DNA of 64,000 nt from [Actinomadura] parvosata subsp. kistnae (GTDB taxonomy: Bacteria; Actinomycetota; Actinomycetes; Streptosporangiales; Streptosporangiaceae): assembly GCF_900323885.1 (NCBI RefSeq), contig NZ_OOHJ01000023.1:1-64000 (forward strand), given 5' to 3'. Below, in pieces: positions 8,840 through 17,450 of the stretch. The translations under genes and the position numbers were made by a program. A model generated the notes under the pieces. That model did not search any database, was not told where the DNA came from, and saw only the letters and a program-made list of their open reading frames with translations. The stretch's first letter is position 1, and every line of letters begins with the position of its first letter.

Positions 8840-9771
8840 GCGGGCGGGCCTCCGGCGGCGGCGATCTCCTGGTGACGGCGGCGTTGGCGGCGGCCGCGCA
8901 GGAGCCGCAGGTAGGCGAGGGCGAGCACGAGGTTGATGAGCAGGATGAGGAAGCTGATGGCGGCTCCGGCGCCGAGTTGCCCGTCCTTGAGCGCGACGCG
9001 GTAGACGTAGACGGGCAGGATCTCGGAGCGCCCTTCCGGTCCGCCGCCGGTGAGGACGAACGGGGTGAAGTCGTTGAACGTCCACAGGCTGATGAGCAGG
9101 AGGTTCGTCAGGATGTGGCGGCGGATGGCGGGCAGGACGACGTCGCGGAGCTGCTGGGGGACGTTCGCGCCGGCGAGGCGGGCGGTTTCGAGGTGGGAGG
9201 GCGGCACGTTCTCGAGCGCCGCGGAGTAGAGCATCATCGAGAACGCGGTGCCGCGCCACACGTTGAAGACGATGATCGACAGCAGCGGGTGGTCCAGGAG
9301 CCAGGCGAGGCCGGGGGTGTGCAGGAGCGCGTTGAGGGTGCCGTCGTCGCGGTCGAGCAGGGCGAACCAGAGGAAGCCGACGACGGTGCTGGGCAGGATC
9401 CACGACAACAGCACGACGCCTTCGACGGCGCGGCGCAGGGGGCCGGTGCGGGTGCGCAGGGTCCAGGCGAGGGTGAAGCCGAGGCCGGCCTGGCCGATGA
9501 CGGCGGAGCCGCCGACGTACAGGACGGTGAGCCACAGTGACGACAGGAAGCGGGGGTCGGTGAGCGCGCCGGTGTAGTTGGCGGTGCCGACGAGCCGGGG
9601 GTCGGCGGCGGCGGTGCCGGTGAGGCGGTAGTCGGTGAGGCCGAGGTAGATGGTCCACAGGGCGGGGAAGACGAGGAAGACGGCGATGAGGGTGAGGGCG
9701 GGCAGGACGAACGCGATCGCCCTGCCCGTGCCGAGCCCGGCGGCGTCAGCCGCTGACGTTGGCCGCGCCAC
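8836..9771 (-). CDS. Carbohydrate ABC transporter permease, MalF type
   Basis: A 311-residue permease with six hydrophobic segments and a coupling loop near residues 195-220 (HLETARLAGANVPQQLRDVVLPAIRR). N-terminal helix 1 starts at about residue 17. It overlaps the binding-protein gene by 26 bases and the second permease gene by four, a tight operon. It carries sugar released from the lipoprotein encoded upstream. The specific sugar is not evident. Confidence 0.9.
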   Translation of the reverse strand: MARPTSAADAAGLGTGRAIAFVLPALTLIAVFLVFPALWTIYLGLTDYRLTGTAAADPRLVGTANYTGALTDPRFLSSLWLTVLYVGGSAVIGQAGLGFTLAWTLRTRTGPLRRAVEGVVLLSWILPSTVVGFLWFALLDRDDGTLNALLHTPGLAWLLDHPLLSIIVFNVWRGTAFSMMLYSAALENVPPSHLETARLAGANVPQQLRDVVLPAIRRHILTNLLLISLWTFNDFTPFVLTGGGPEGRSEILPVYVYRVALKDGQLGAGAAISFLILLINLVLALAYLRLLRGRRQRRRHQEIAAAGGPPA

Positions 9772-11113
9772 CGACGATTCCCTCGAGCTTGGCCTGGTAG
9801 GCGGTGGCGGCCTCGTCGGCGCTCCTGCCGCTGACGACGGCGGCGGTGGCCTCCTGGAGTGCGGTGGAGACCTGGGGGTAGACGGCGAGGCCGGGCCGGT
9901 AGGCGGTGAGGGGCAGCACGTCGTCGGCGATGTACTTGAGCATGGGGTCGGCGGTGAGCACCTCGTCGTTGACGTCGGTGCGGGCGCTGATGCGGACCTG
10001 CCCGGCGAGCTGCGCCTTGGTGGCGGCGGCTGAGTGCATGAAGGCGAGCAGGTCCCAGGCGAGCCTGGGGTTCTTGGAGAACGGGTTGAGCACGCGTACG
10101 GCGCCGCCGGACATGCTGACGTAGTCCTGGCCCCGGATGCCGGAGCCGGGCTGCTTGGCGGGGATCTTGGCGTAGCCGACGGCCTGGTCGCGGTCCTTCA
10201 TGGGGGCGACGCCGGCCTTGGGCTCGATGACGGAGCGCCAGAAGTAGTCGCTTTCGGCGAGGATGCCGATCTTGCCTTCGGCGAACCGGGCGAAGGACTT
10301 GTCGCGGCCCTTGGCCTCCTGCTGGAGCTTGGGGTCGCCGAGGCCGCTGCCGCCGTAGACGCGCTGGTAGAGAGCGAGGGCGTCTTTCATGGCCGGGGAG
10401 GCGCCGGTCCATTTGCCGGCGGTGTAGATCTCGGCGCCGGCGCCGGCGAGGAGGGGGAGCAGGCCCTGCATGGTGGTGGCCTCGCCCATGGCGGTGCCGG
10501 CGTTGAGCTGGATGGGGGTGGGGACTCCCGCGGCCTTGAGCCGGGTGCCGGCGTCGATGATGTCCTGCCAGCTGCGGGGCTGCCAGGTGGCGGGCAGCCC
10601 GGCCTTGGTGAACAGGGTCTTGTTGTAGAACAGGACGCGGCCGTCGGTGCCCTGGGGCAGGCCGTACTTCTTGCCGTCGAAGATGCCGAGGCCCTGCACG
10701 GCCTGGGGGATCTGGGACCAGCCCTCCCATTGCTCGACGGTGGCGCCGCCGACCTCGGTGAGGGGTTTGATGTAGCCGGCCTGGGCGAACTCGCCGACCC
10801 AGATGCCGTCGAGGTCGATGACGTCGGCGCCGGTCCTGGACTTGAGGTCGAGTGCGATCTTGGTCTTGTACTGCTCGTCGTCGACGCCGCTGGGCTGGAA
10901 GAGCACCTTGACGTTGGGGTGGGTCTTCTCGAACTCGGGGATCACCCACTGCTTGATCCATTGGGCGGACTCGGCGTTCTTGCCGCCTTCGATGGAGTTG
11001 GCGGCGATGGTGAGGGTGGTGCTGCTCTCGTCGGGGCCGCCGCCGGTGCCGCAGGAGGTGAGGGCGAGTGCGGCGATGACCCCGATCAGCGCGGGCCGGC
11101 TGGGGAGTCGCAT
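9746..11113 (-). CDS. Extracellular sugar-binding lipoprotein of ABC importer
   Basis: A 455-residue solute-binding protein (SBP_bac_1 group). The start at ATG 11113 is chosen over an upstream one because AGGAAGG lies eight bases before it and the signal peptide then begins properly (MRLPSRPALIGVIAALALTSC). The lipobox LTSC gives the lipid-anchored Cys. GTDGRVLFYNKTLFTKAGLP is the usual hinge region of sugar-binding members. It is the first gene of the reverse operon with two permeases, the ATPase and perhaps dinB. The promoter must lie in the 228 bases shared divergently with prcB. Confidence 0.9.
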   Translation of the reverse strand: MRLPSRPALIGVIAALALTSCGTGGGPDESSTTLTIAANSIEGGKNAESAQWIKQWVIPEFEKTHPNVKVLFQPSGVDDEQYKTKIALDLKSRTGADVIDLDGIWVGEFAQAGYIKPLTEVGGATVEQWEGWSQIPQAVQGLGIFDGKKYGLPQGTDGRVLFYNKTLFTKAGLPATWQPRSWQDIIDAGTRLKAAGVPTPIQLNAGTAMGEATTMQGLLPLLAGAGAEIYTAGKWTGASPAMKDALALYQRVYGGSGLGDPKLQQEAKGRDKSFARFAEGKIGILAESDYFWRSVIEPKAGVAPMKDRDQAVGYAKIPAKQPGSGIRGQDYVSMSGGAVRVLNPFSKNPRLAWDLLAFMHSAAATKAQLAGQVRISARTDVNDEVLTADPMLKYIADDVLPLTAYRPGLAVYPQVSTALQEATAAVVSGRSADEAATAYQAKLEGIVGGAANVSG

Positions 11114-11341
11114 GTGTCGGCCTTCCTGTTCAGGACGTGCAGACATACCGACAATCGCATGGGCGGTGGCGGGCGTAAAGAAACGATCCGAACACGGACC
11201 TTCGGCACGCGAGGTGTCTTATAGGGCCATTCGGGCGCGTTGTGACGGGTGGTTCGCCGTGAGCTGATCGTGGGAAGTGCAGACAGCAACCCAACATGAG
11301 TAGGGTCGCCCTAGGAACACTGAACGTTTGGAGGGAGTCGC

Positions 11342-12190
11342 GTGGCATCGCACAGGGATCTGCCCGCCGGCTTGATGAACCAGCTCTTCCAGAACACCGG
11401 AAGTTCCTCGTTCACAGAGTTTGTCGGCTCGTACGCGCCTGAGTTGCTGCCGCGGCGGGGTGAGGTGCTGGCCACGCCGATCGGTGACCAGGTTCCGCAC
11501 GCGACCACGATCGTGGCCGCCACCTTCGCCGGTGGCGTGGTCATGGCGGGCGACCGTCGGGCGACGTCGGGCAACATCATCTCGCAGCGTGACGTGGAGA
11601 AGGTGTTCCGCGCCGACGACTATTCGTGCATGGGCATCGCGGGCACGGCCAGCACGGGCATCGAGTTCGCCCGCCTCTACCGGGTGGAGCTGGAGCACTA
11701 CGAGAAGGTCGAGGGCCGGTCCATGTCGGTCCAGGGCAAGGCCAACCGGCTCGCCACCATGATCAGGGGCAACCTCGCCATGGCGATGCAGGGCCTGGTG
11801 GTGGTGCCGCTGTTCGCCGCCTACGACCCCGACCGCGACGAGGGGCGCATCTTCAGCTACGACGTGGCGGGCGGGCCGTACGAGCGGGAGCGGTTCGACG
11901 CGATCGGGTCCGGCTCGATCTTCGCGCGCGGGTCGCTGAAGAAGCTCTACCGCGACGGCGCGTCGGCCGACGACATGGTGATGACGCTGATCCAGGCGCT
12001 GTACGACGCCGCCGACGACGACTCGGCGACCGGCGGGCCCGATGTGACGAGGAAGATCTGGCCCATCGTGTCGGTGATCGACGCCGACGGCTTCCGCCGC
12101 CTGTCGGAGGAGGAGGTCTCCGGCTACGTCCAGCAGATGCTCGACGCCCGGATGATCTCGCCCGACGGCCCCATCGCCCCGCTGCGCTAG
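11342..12190 (+). CDS. prcB: 20S proteasome beta subunit (catalytic)
   Basis: A 282-residue precursor of the proteolytic subunit. The propeptide of 54 residues ends at VPHA, and Thr55 of TTIVAATF becomes the N-terminal nucleophile after self-cleavage. The catalytic Asp in GDRRAT and Lys in DVEKVF are present. It forms two inner seven-membered rings between PrcA rings. GTG at 11342 follows GGAGGGAG. prcA starts 15 bases after the stop, so the two are co-transcribed. Here prcBA are separated from pup by about 5.9 kb of unrelated reverse-strand genes. Confidence 0.96.
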   Translation: MASHRDLPAGLMNQLFQNTGSSSFTEFVGSYAPELLPRRGEVLATPIGDQVPHATTIVAATFAGGVVMAGDRRATSGNIISQRDVEKVFRADDYSCMGIAGTASTGIEFARLYRVELEHYEKVEGRSMSVQGKANRLATMIRGNLAMAMQGLVVVPLFAAYDPDRDEGRIFSYDVAGGPYERERFDAIGSGSIFARGSLKKLYRDGASADDMVMTLIQALYDAADDDSATGGPDVTRKIWPIVSVIDADGFRRLSEEEVSGYVQQMLDARMISPDGPIAPLR

Positions 12191-12205
12191 AAAGGACCTC
12201 CACAC

Positions 12206-13009
12206 GTGTCCATGCCTTTCGGATATGCGTCCCCCGAGCAGATCATGCGGGACAAGGCCGACTACGCGCGCAAGGGCATCGCGCGGGGCCGGTCCGTGGT
12301 CGTCCTGCAGTACGTGGACGGCATCCTGTTCGTCGCGCCCAACCCGTCGCGGGCGCTGCACAAGATCAGCGAGATCTACGACCGCATCGGCTTCGCGGCG
12401 GTGGGCCGCTACAACGAGTTCGAGGAGCTGCGGCTCGGCGGCATCCGCTACGCCGACATCAACGGCTACACCTACGACCGCTCCGACGTGACCGGCCGCG
12501 GCCTGGCCAACCTCTACGCCTCCAACCTCGGCCGCATCTTCACCGAGTCGATCAAGTCGCTGGAGGTGGAGGTCGTCGTCGCCGAGGTGGGCGACACCAA
12601 GGAGGGCGACGCCATCTACCGGCTGACCTTCGACGGGTCGGTCTTCGACGAGCACGGCTTCGCGGCCATGGGCGGGCAGGCCGAGGCGGTCGCGGGGCGG
12701 CTGAAGGAGCGTTACCGCGAGTCGATGTCGCTGGCCGACGCGCTGGAGGTGGCGCTGGCCGCGCTGACCGAGCCGGGCGGCGAGCGGCCGCCGGTGGGGC
12801 AGCTCGAGGTGGCGGTGCTCGACCGCAACCGGGAGCATCGCAAGTTCCTGCGGCTGACCGGGGCGCGGCTGGAGCGGCTGCTCGCCCAGACTAGCAACCC
12901 TCCGTCGGCGACCGCCACACCGCCCGCGGCGCCCGCTGAGGGCTCCGGTGACACGCCGCCGCCCACGGGGCCCGAGGGAGACGTGGACGACGGCTCCTCG
13001 CCGCTGTAG
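12206..13009 (+). CDS. prcA: 20S proteasome alpha subunit
   Basis: A 267-residue outer-ring subunit that gates the chamber and docks the ATPase or other activators. The N-terminal MPFGYASPEQIMRDKADYARKGI is the typical gating segment, and the family core follows. The C-terminal 45 residues are a Pro/Ala/Gly-rich tail, common in actinomycete PrcA. The start is GTG 12206 or ATG 12212, both served by AAAGGA upstream. Three tandem hairpin-like repeats follow the stop and may end transcription. Confidence 0.95.
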   Translation: MSMPFGYASPEQIMRDKADYARKGIARGRSVVVLQYVDGILFVAPNPSRALHKISEIYDRIGFAAVGRYNEFEELRLGGIRYADINGYTYDRSDVTGRGLANLYASNLGRIFTESIKSLEVEVVVAEVGDTKEGDAIYRLTFDGSVFDEHGFAAMGGQAEAVAGRLKERYRESMSLADALEVALAALTEPGGERPPVGQLEVAVLDRNREHRKFLRLTGARLERLLAQTSNPPSATATPPAAPAEGSGDTPPPTGPEGDVDDGSSPL

Positions 13010-13019
13010 GGCGATCACA

Positions 13020-13120
13020 GACGTTCTCGCCGGGGCCGCCATGTCGGCGGCCCACGGACGTTCTTGACGGGGCCGCCACGCCGGCTCGCGGACGTTCTCG
13101 ACGGGGGTCGCCACGGCGGC
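13020..13120 (+). repeat. Three tandem copies of a 34-37 base repeat after prcA
   Basis: Copies begin at 13020, 13057 and 13091, each opening with GACGTTCT and running into a GC-rich dyad. The first copy has a perfect stem GGCCGCC/GGCGGCC with a five-base loop; the third pairs GGGGG with CCCCC. They occupy most of the gap between prcA and the next gene. They may act as serial terminators or stabilise the prcBA message; they are not CRISPR-like. Confidence 0.6.
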
Positions 13121-13200
13121 CCCCGTCGGCTTGTGGGGATGTGACCTGTTTCACTTCCGGCCGCCCGAACTCCGGCCGGTGATCGCGGATCTCAAGATCT

Positions 13201-13725
13201 GTGAACACTCCCTTGCGTGGCCTGCTGGCGGCTGGTGCCGCGGCGGCCGTGATGCTGACGAGCGGCGTGGCGGCCGAGGCGGCCACCGCGTTCCCCAAGT
13301 ACAAGGCGCCGAAGATCTTCGGCACCAGCTTCCAGGCGGACCCGGAGCACGACTTCACCAAGGGCATCCACCCGCGCCACGACGGCATCCTGCGCGGCTG
13401 GCTCACCTACGTGAAAGGCGGCGTCGCCGAGTACGAGCCGATCAGGTGGAAGAAGGACACCCACACCGAGGGGTACTTCGAGGGCCCGCCCGAGGGCACC
13501 ACCATGGCCTACGCCTCGCCCATCGCCAAGGACGTCGTGTTCCTGTCGGCGTACGGGTGCAAGGTGACCGGCCAGGGCCTCACCGTCGACCGCAAGACGG
13601 GCCTGGGCGCCAAGCGGTGCTCCCGGGCGACGCTGATCAAGCGGCACGCCAAGGCGGGCCACCCGTCCCTCATCACCGTCCACAAGGGGAAGATCGTCCA
13701 GGTTCAGGAGATCTACACCCCCTGA
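13201..13725 (+). CDS. Secreted protein of unknown function
   Basis: A 174-residue protein with a Sec signal peptide (MNTPLRGLLAAGAAAAVMLTSGVAAEAA, cleavage near residue 28). The mature part of about 146 residues has two cysteines (GCKVTG and KRCSRA) that could form a disulfide, and no recognisable domain. GTG 13201 is the first in-frame start before the signal peptide. It lies between prcA and pafA but has its own 190-base leader, so involvement in pupylation is not indicated. Confidence 0.7.
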   Translation: MNTPLRGLLAAGAAAAVMLTSGVAAEAATAFPKYKAPKIFGTSFQADPEHDFTKGIHPRHDGILRGWLTYVKGGVAEYEPIRWKKDTHTEGYFEGPPEGTTMAYASPIAKDVVFLSAYGCKVTGQGLTVDRKTGLGAKRCSRATLIKRHAKAGHPSLITVHKGKIVQVQEIYTP

Positions 13726-13875
13726 CGGCGCGTGGCGGCACCCGCGCCCAGTGGGGGCGGGCACGGGTGCCCGAGCAGGCCAGGACGGGGGACATAGCGG
13801 TCATCGGCGGGGCTGAAGGGAAAACACCTGCGAAGATCTCTCCCGCTCGCCGATCCGTGGGCATAGTGTGAGGTG

Positions 13876-15234
13876 ATGGATCGTCGCATCTTCGGGCTGG
13901 AGAACGAGTACGGTGTGACCTGCACGTTCAGGGGGCAGCGCAGGTTGTCCCCCGACGAGGTCGCGCGCTACCTGTTCCGGCGGGTCGTGTCCTGGGGCCG
14001 ATCGAGCAACGTCTTCCTCCGCAACGGCGCACGCCTGTACCTCGACGTGGGCAGCCATCCTGAATACGCAACCCCCGAATGTGACAACGTCATCGAGCTC
14101 GTCACCCACGACAAGGCCGGCGAGCGCATCCTCGAGGGCCTGCTCGTCGACGCCGAGAAGCGGCTGCGCGAAGAGGGCATCGCGGGTGACATCTACCTGT
14201 TCAAGAACAACACCGACTCGGCCGGCAACTCCTACGGCTGCCACGAGAACTATCTGGTCGGCCGGCACGGCGAGTTCGGCCGGCTGGCGGACGTGCTGAT
14301 CCCGTTCCTGGTGACCCGGCAGATCGTGTGCGGGGCGGGCAAGGTGCTGCAGACGCCGCGCGGCGCCGTCTACTGCGTCTCGCAGCGCGCCGAGCACATC
14401 TGGGAGGGCGTCTCCAGCGCGACCACGCGCTCGCGCCCGATCATCAACACCCGTGACGAGCCGCACGCCGACGCCGAGCGGTTCCGCCGCCTGCACGTCA
14501 TCGTCGGCGACTCCAACATGAGCGAGACCACGATGCTGCTCAAGGTCGGCGCCACCGACCTGGTGCTGCGCATGATCGAGTCGGGCACGGTGATGCGCGA
14601 CCTGAGCCTTGAGAACCCGATCCGGGCCATCCGCGAGGTCTCCCACGACATGACCGGCCGGCGGCGGGTGCGGCTGGCCAACGGGCGCGAGGCGTCGAGC
14701 CTGGAGATCCAGCAGGAGTACCTGTCGAAGGCGAAGGACTTCGTCGACCGGCGCGGCGGCGACGCGATCGCCCACCGGGTGCTGGAGCTGTGGGAGCGCA
14801 CCCTGAACGCGGTCGACACCGGCAACCTCGACCTGGTCTCGCGGGAGATCGACTGGGTGACCAAGTACCAGCTCATCGAGCGCTACCGGCGCAAGTACGA
14901 CCTGCCGCTGTCCTCGCCGCGGGTGGCGCAGCTCGACCTGGCCTACCACGACGTGCACCGCAAGCGCGGCCTGTACTACCTGTTGCAGAAGCGCGGCTCG
15001 GTGGAGCGGGTGGCGTCCGACCTGAAGATCTTCGAGGCGAAGTCGGTGCCGCCGCAGACCACGCGGGCGCGGCTGCGCGGCGAGTTCATCCGCAAGGCGC
15101 AGGAGAAGCGGCGCGACTTCACCGTCGACTGGGTGCACCTGAAGCTGAACGACCAGGCGCAGCGCACGGTGCTGTGCAAGGACCCGTTCCGCAGCGTGGA
15201 CGAGCGGGTGGACAAACTGATCGCGGGCATGTAG
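13876..15234 (+). CDS. pafA: PafA, Pup-protein ligase
   Basis: A 452-residue ligase that uses ATP to join the Pup C-terminal glutamate to lysine side chains. MDRRIFGLENEYGVTC begins the protein and contains the conserved Glu; LYLDVGSHPEYATPEC holds the catalytic Asp; RPIINTRDEPHAD binds nucleotide. The Dop loop is absent and the C-terminal domain (DFTVDWVHLKLNDQAQRTV, KDPF) is typical of PafA. ATG 13876 fits the family better than the overlapping GTG at 13873. It pairs functionally with Dop at 3091 and Pup at 5193. Confidence 0.95.
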   Translation: MDRRIFGLENEYGVTCTFRGQRRLSPDEVARYLFRRVVSWGRSSNVFLRNGARLYLDVGSHPEYATPECDNVIELVTHDKAGERILEGLLVDAEKRLREEGIAGDIYLFKNNTDSAGNSYGCHENYLVGRHGEFGRLADVLIPFLVTRQIVCGAGKVLQTPRGAVYCVSQRAEHIWEGVSSATTRSRPIINTRDEPHADAERFRRLHVIVGDSNMSETTMLLKVGATDLVLRMIESGTVMRDLSLENPIRAIREVSHDMTGRRRVRLANGREASSLEIQQEYLSKAKDFVDRRGGDAIAHRVLELWERTLNAVDTGNLDLVSREIDWVTKYQLIERYRRKYDLPLSSPRVAQLDLAYHDVHRKRGLYYLLQKRGSVERVASDLKIFEAKSVPPQTTRARLRGEFIRKAQEKRRDFTVDWVHLKLNDQAQRTVLCKDPFRSVDERVDKLIAGM

Positions 15235-15358
15235 GCGGCGGCGCGGCGCGGCCCGCGGGGCGGCGTTCACCTCCGCGGTTTACCTCCGCGTTTACCTCGG
15301 GCCTACCGGGCTGTCGGGTAGTGTGGCGCGAATCTGACGTCTTTTCCGAGGGAAATCC

Positions 15359-16324
15359 ATGCGCCGCGCCTTGGCCGTACTGGCCGCCGTGCCATTGATC
15401 TTGTCCGCCGCCGCGTGCGGCTCCGAGGGCGCCACCACCGGCGCCACCACGAGCACCGCAACGAGCACCGCCACCAGCACGGCCGCCGCCGCCCCGTCGG
15501 GGGTCAAGGTCACCGGGAACGTGGGCGCCAAGCCCACGGTGACCTTCCCCGCGGGCTCGCCCGCCACGAAGTCGTCCTACGAGGTGATCCAGCCGGGCAC
15601 CGGCAACGACGTCAAGTCGGGCGACCGCGTGATCGTCAACCTCACCGTCTACAACTGGGACGGCAAGGGCAACGCCGTTCAGGGCTCCTCCTACGACACC
15701 AAGGCGCCGGAGACCATCGCGGTCAACGAGCAGCTGCCGCAGGTGCTGCAGGAGGGCTTCACCAAGGTCAAGCACGGGGGCCGGCTGCTGGCCGTGCTGG
15801 CCAACGACTCCGCCGTGCAGCAGCAGGCGACGACGCCGGCCGAGCCGACCAAGGTGTTCGTGTTCGACGTGGTGGGCACGCAGCCGGCCGCGCTGAAGGC
15901 GGCGACCGGCAAGGAGACCGGCGAGTCCATCAAGGGCGTCACGGTGACGAACCCGGGCGGCGAGAAGGCGCCCACGCTGAGCACGAAGACCGGCGAGAAG
16001 CCGCCCAAGGAGCTCGTCGTCAAGACGGTCATCCAGGGCACGGGCGCGAAGGCGAAGGCCAGCCAGACGCTCGTCGTGCACTACACGGGCAAGATCTGGG
16101 GCACCGACCAGCAGTTCGACTCGAGCTGGGAGCGGGGCCAGCCGGCCGAGTTCCCGCTCGCGCAGGTGATCCAGGGCTGGCAGAAGGGCCTGGCGGGGGT
16201 GCCGGTCGGCAGCCGCGTCGTCATGAGCATCCCGCCGGACCTCGGCTACGGCAGCCAGGCGCAGCAGGGCATCCCGGCCAACAGCACGCTGGTGTTCGTC
16301 GTGGACGTCCTCGGAGCCTACTGA
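15359..16324 (+). CDS. FKBP-type peptidyl-prolyl isomerase lipoprotein
   Basis: A 321-residue surface lipoprotein: signal peptide with lipobox SAAAC (Cys about residue 19), a Thr/Ala/Ser-rich linker, then two FKBP-like regions. The N-terminal one (about 55-180) is degenerate; the C-terminal one (about 215-321) has the usual VVHYTGKIWGT, FDSSWERGQPAEFPL, VIQGWQKGL and IPPDLGYGSQAQQGIPANSTLVF blocks. It probably helps fold exported proteins. An FKBP gene next to pafA is common in actinomycetes. The last codons, GCC TAC TGA, are repeated in tandem after the stop. Confidence 0.88.
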   Translation: MRRALAVLAAVPLILSAAACGSEGATTGATTSTATSTATSTAAAAPSGVKVTGNVGAKPTVTFPAGSPATKSSYEVIQPGTGNDVKSGDRVIVNLTVYNWDGKGNAVQGSSYDTKAPETIAVNEQLPQVLQEGFTKVKHGGRLLAVLANDSAVQQQATTPAEPTKVFVFDVVGTQPAALKAATGKETGESIKGVTVTNPGGEKAPTLSTKTGEKPPKELVVKTVIQGTGAKAKASQTLVVHYTGKIWGTDQQFDSSWERGQPAEFPLAQVIQGWQKGLAGVPVGSRVVMSIPPDLGYGSQAQQGIPANSTLVFVVDVLGAY

Positions 16325-16372
16325 CGGGCGCCCCTACTGACGGGCGCCTACTGACGGGCGCCTACTGACGGG
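16317..16372 (+). repeat. Four tandem copies of the gene-end sequence CCTACTGACGGGCG
   Basis: Copies at 16317-16330, 16333-16346, 16347-16360 and 16361-16372 (last one shortened and differing at its end). Each contains the TAC TGA codons that end the preceding FKBP gene, so the array repeats the stop codon itself. It begins inside the coding sequence and fills the start of the gap to the next FKBP gene. Confidence 0.9.
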
Positions 16373-16462
16373 CACCGTCGTGGCGCGGTAGCATCGCGAG
16401 CCCGGCGGCACACCCTGCTCTGCGGGGGAGCCGCCGGGCCGTTCCGCGTGCTGGGAGGACCG

Positions 16463-17374
16463 ATGCGCCGTGCCGCCGCGTCACTGCTGCCGGCCCCGCT
16501 GCTGCTGGTCCCGTTGCTGCTGGCCGGCTGCACGAGCGGGGCCGCGCAGGAGCTGGACCTGAAGGTGGGCGGCGCGTTCGGCGCCCGCCCGACGATCGAC
16601 TTCCCCGACGGCAGGCCCGTGTCCGGGCTGCAGGTGGACGAGCTGAGCACGGGCAAGGGCGAGCCGCTCGGCGCCGGCGACGTGGCGATCGTCCAGTACA
16701 CCGCGCACGTCTGGGACGGCCGCGACAACCGCCTCGTGGACTCCAGCTTCACCCGAGGCACCCCGGCGGCGTTCCCGCTGGGCGGGCTGCTGCCGGGCCT
16801 GGAGCGGGCGCTGAAGGGCCGCAGGGTGGGCAGCCGGGTGATCGCCGCCATCCCGCCCGAGTACGGGTTCGGCGCGAACCCGCCGCAGGGCGTGCCCGCG
16901 GGCGAGGAGCTGTTCTACGTCGTCGACATCCTCGGCGCCCACCGCAAGGCGGCCTCGGTCGAGGCGCGCGGCGGCTCGCTGGCGGGCGTGCGGGTCGGCG
17001 GCGGCGCCCGGCCGGCGCTGGCGGTGCCCGCGGGCCGGCCGCCGGCCAGGTTCGCGGCCAAGGTGCTGGCCAGGGGCGACGGGCGGGCGGCGCGGCCGGG
17101 GCAGCTCGTCGTCACCCAGTACGAGGCGGCCGTGTGGAGCCGCCGCCGCGTCTTCGACGCCACCTGGGCGAGCGGCGGGCCGAAGGCGTTCAAGCTGGGC
17201 GACGGCAGCGTGATCAGGGCGTGGGACAAGGCGCTGGCGGGCGTGCCCACGGGCAGCCGCGTCCTGATGATCGTCCCGCCCGCCGACGGGTACGGCGGCG
17301 CCGGCAACCCGGCCTTCGGCATCAAGGGCTCCGACACCCTCGTCTTCGTCGTGGATCTCCTCGCGGCCTACTGA
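16463..17374 (+). CDS. Second FKBP-type peptidyl-prolyl isomerase lipoprotein (tandem FKBP)
   Basis: A 303-residue lipoprotein with signal peptide and lipobox LLAGC, followed by two FKBP domains. The first (about 55-155) keeps VQYTAHVWDGRDNRLVDSSF and IPPEYGFGANPPQGVPAGEELFYVVDILGA; the second (about 190-303) is shorter and lacks some active-site aromatics (VVTQYEAAVWSRRRVFDATW). ATG 16463 is chosen because GGGAGG lies five bases upstream. It is probably a diverged duplicate of the gene before it, and its end also carries a tandem duplication. Confidence 0.85.
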   Translation: MRRAAASLLPAPLLLVPLLLAGCTSGAAQELDLKVGGAFGARPTIDFPDGRPVSGLQVDELSTGKGEPLGAGDVAIVQYTAHVWDGRDNRLVDSSFTRGTPAAFPLGGLLPGLERALKGRRVGSRVIAAIPPEYGFGANPPQGVPAGEELFYVVDILGAHRKAASVEARGGSLAGVRVGGGARPALAVPAGRPPARFAAKVLARGDGRAARPGQLVVTQYEAAVWSRRRVFDATWASGGPKAFKLGDGSVIRAWDKALAGVPTGSRVLMIVPPADGYGGAGNPAFGIKGSDTLVFVVDLLAAY

Positions 17375-17399
17375 AGCCGGATGCCTACTGAAGCCGGAT
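17366..17399 (+). repeat. Perfect 17-base tandem duplication over the stop codon
   Basis: GCCTACTGAAGCCGGAT occurs at 17366-17382 and again at 17383-17399 with no gap. The first copy holds the last codons and stop of the second FKBP gene. The same arrangement occurs at the end of the first FKBP gene. Confidence 0.95.
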
Positions 17400-17450
17400 G
17401 ACGTCCCGCAAGGCCGCGCGCGGCGCGGAAGCTTTCGTAGACTCGCCGCT

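Noticed and set aside
11219..13114. Reverse frame of 631 codons over prcB and prcA
   Set aside because: Low-complexity antisense of two certain proteasome genes.
13020..13120. Possible CRISPR array
   Set aside because: Only three copies with no spacers of constant length and no cas genes; tandem hairpins instead.
3091..15234. Dop and PafA as simple gene duplicates with the same job
   Set aside because: The Dop loop near residues 40-80 is present only in the first, so they are the two distinct enzymes of pupylation.
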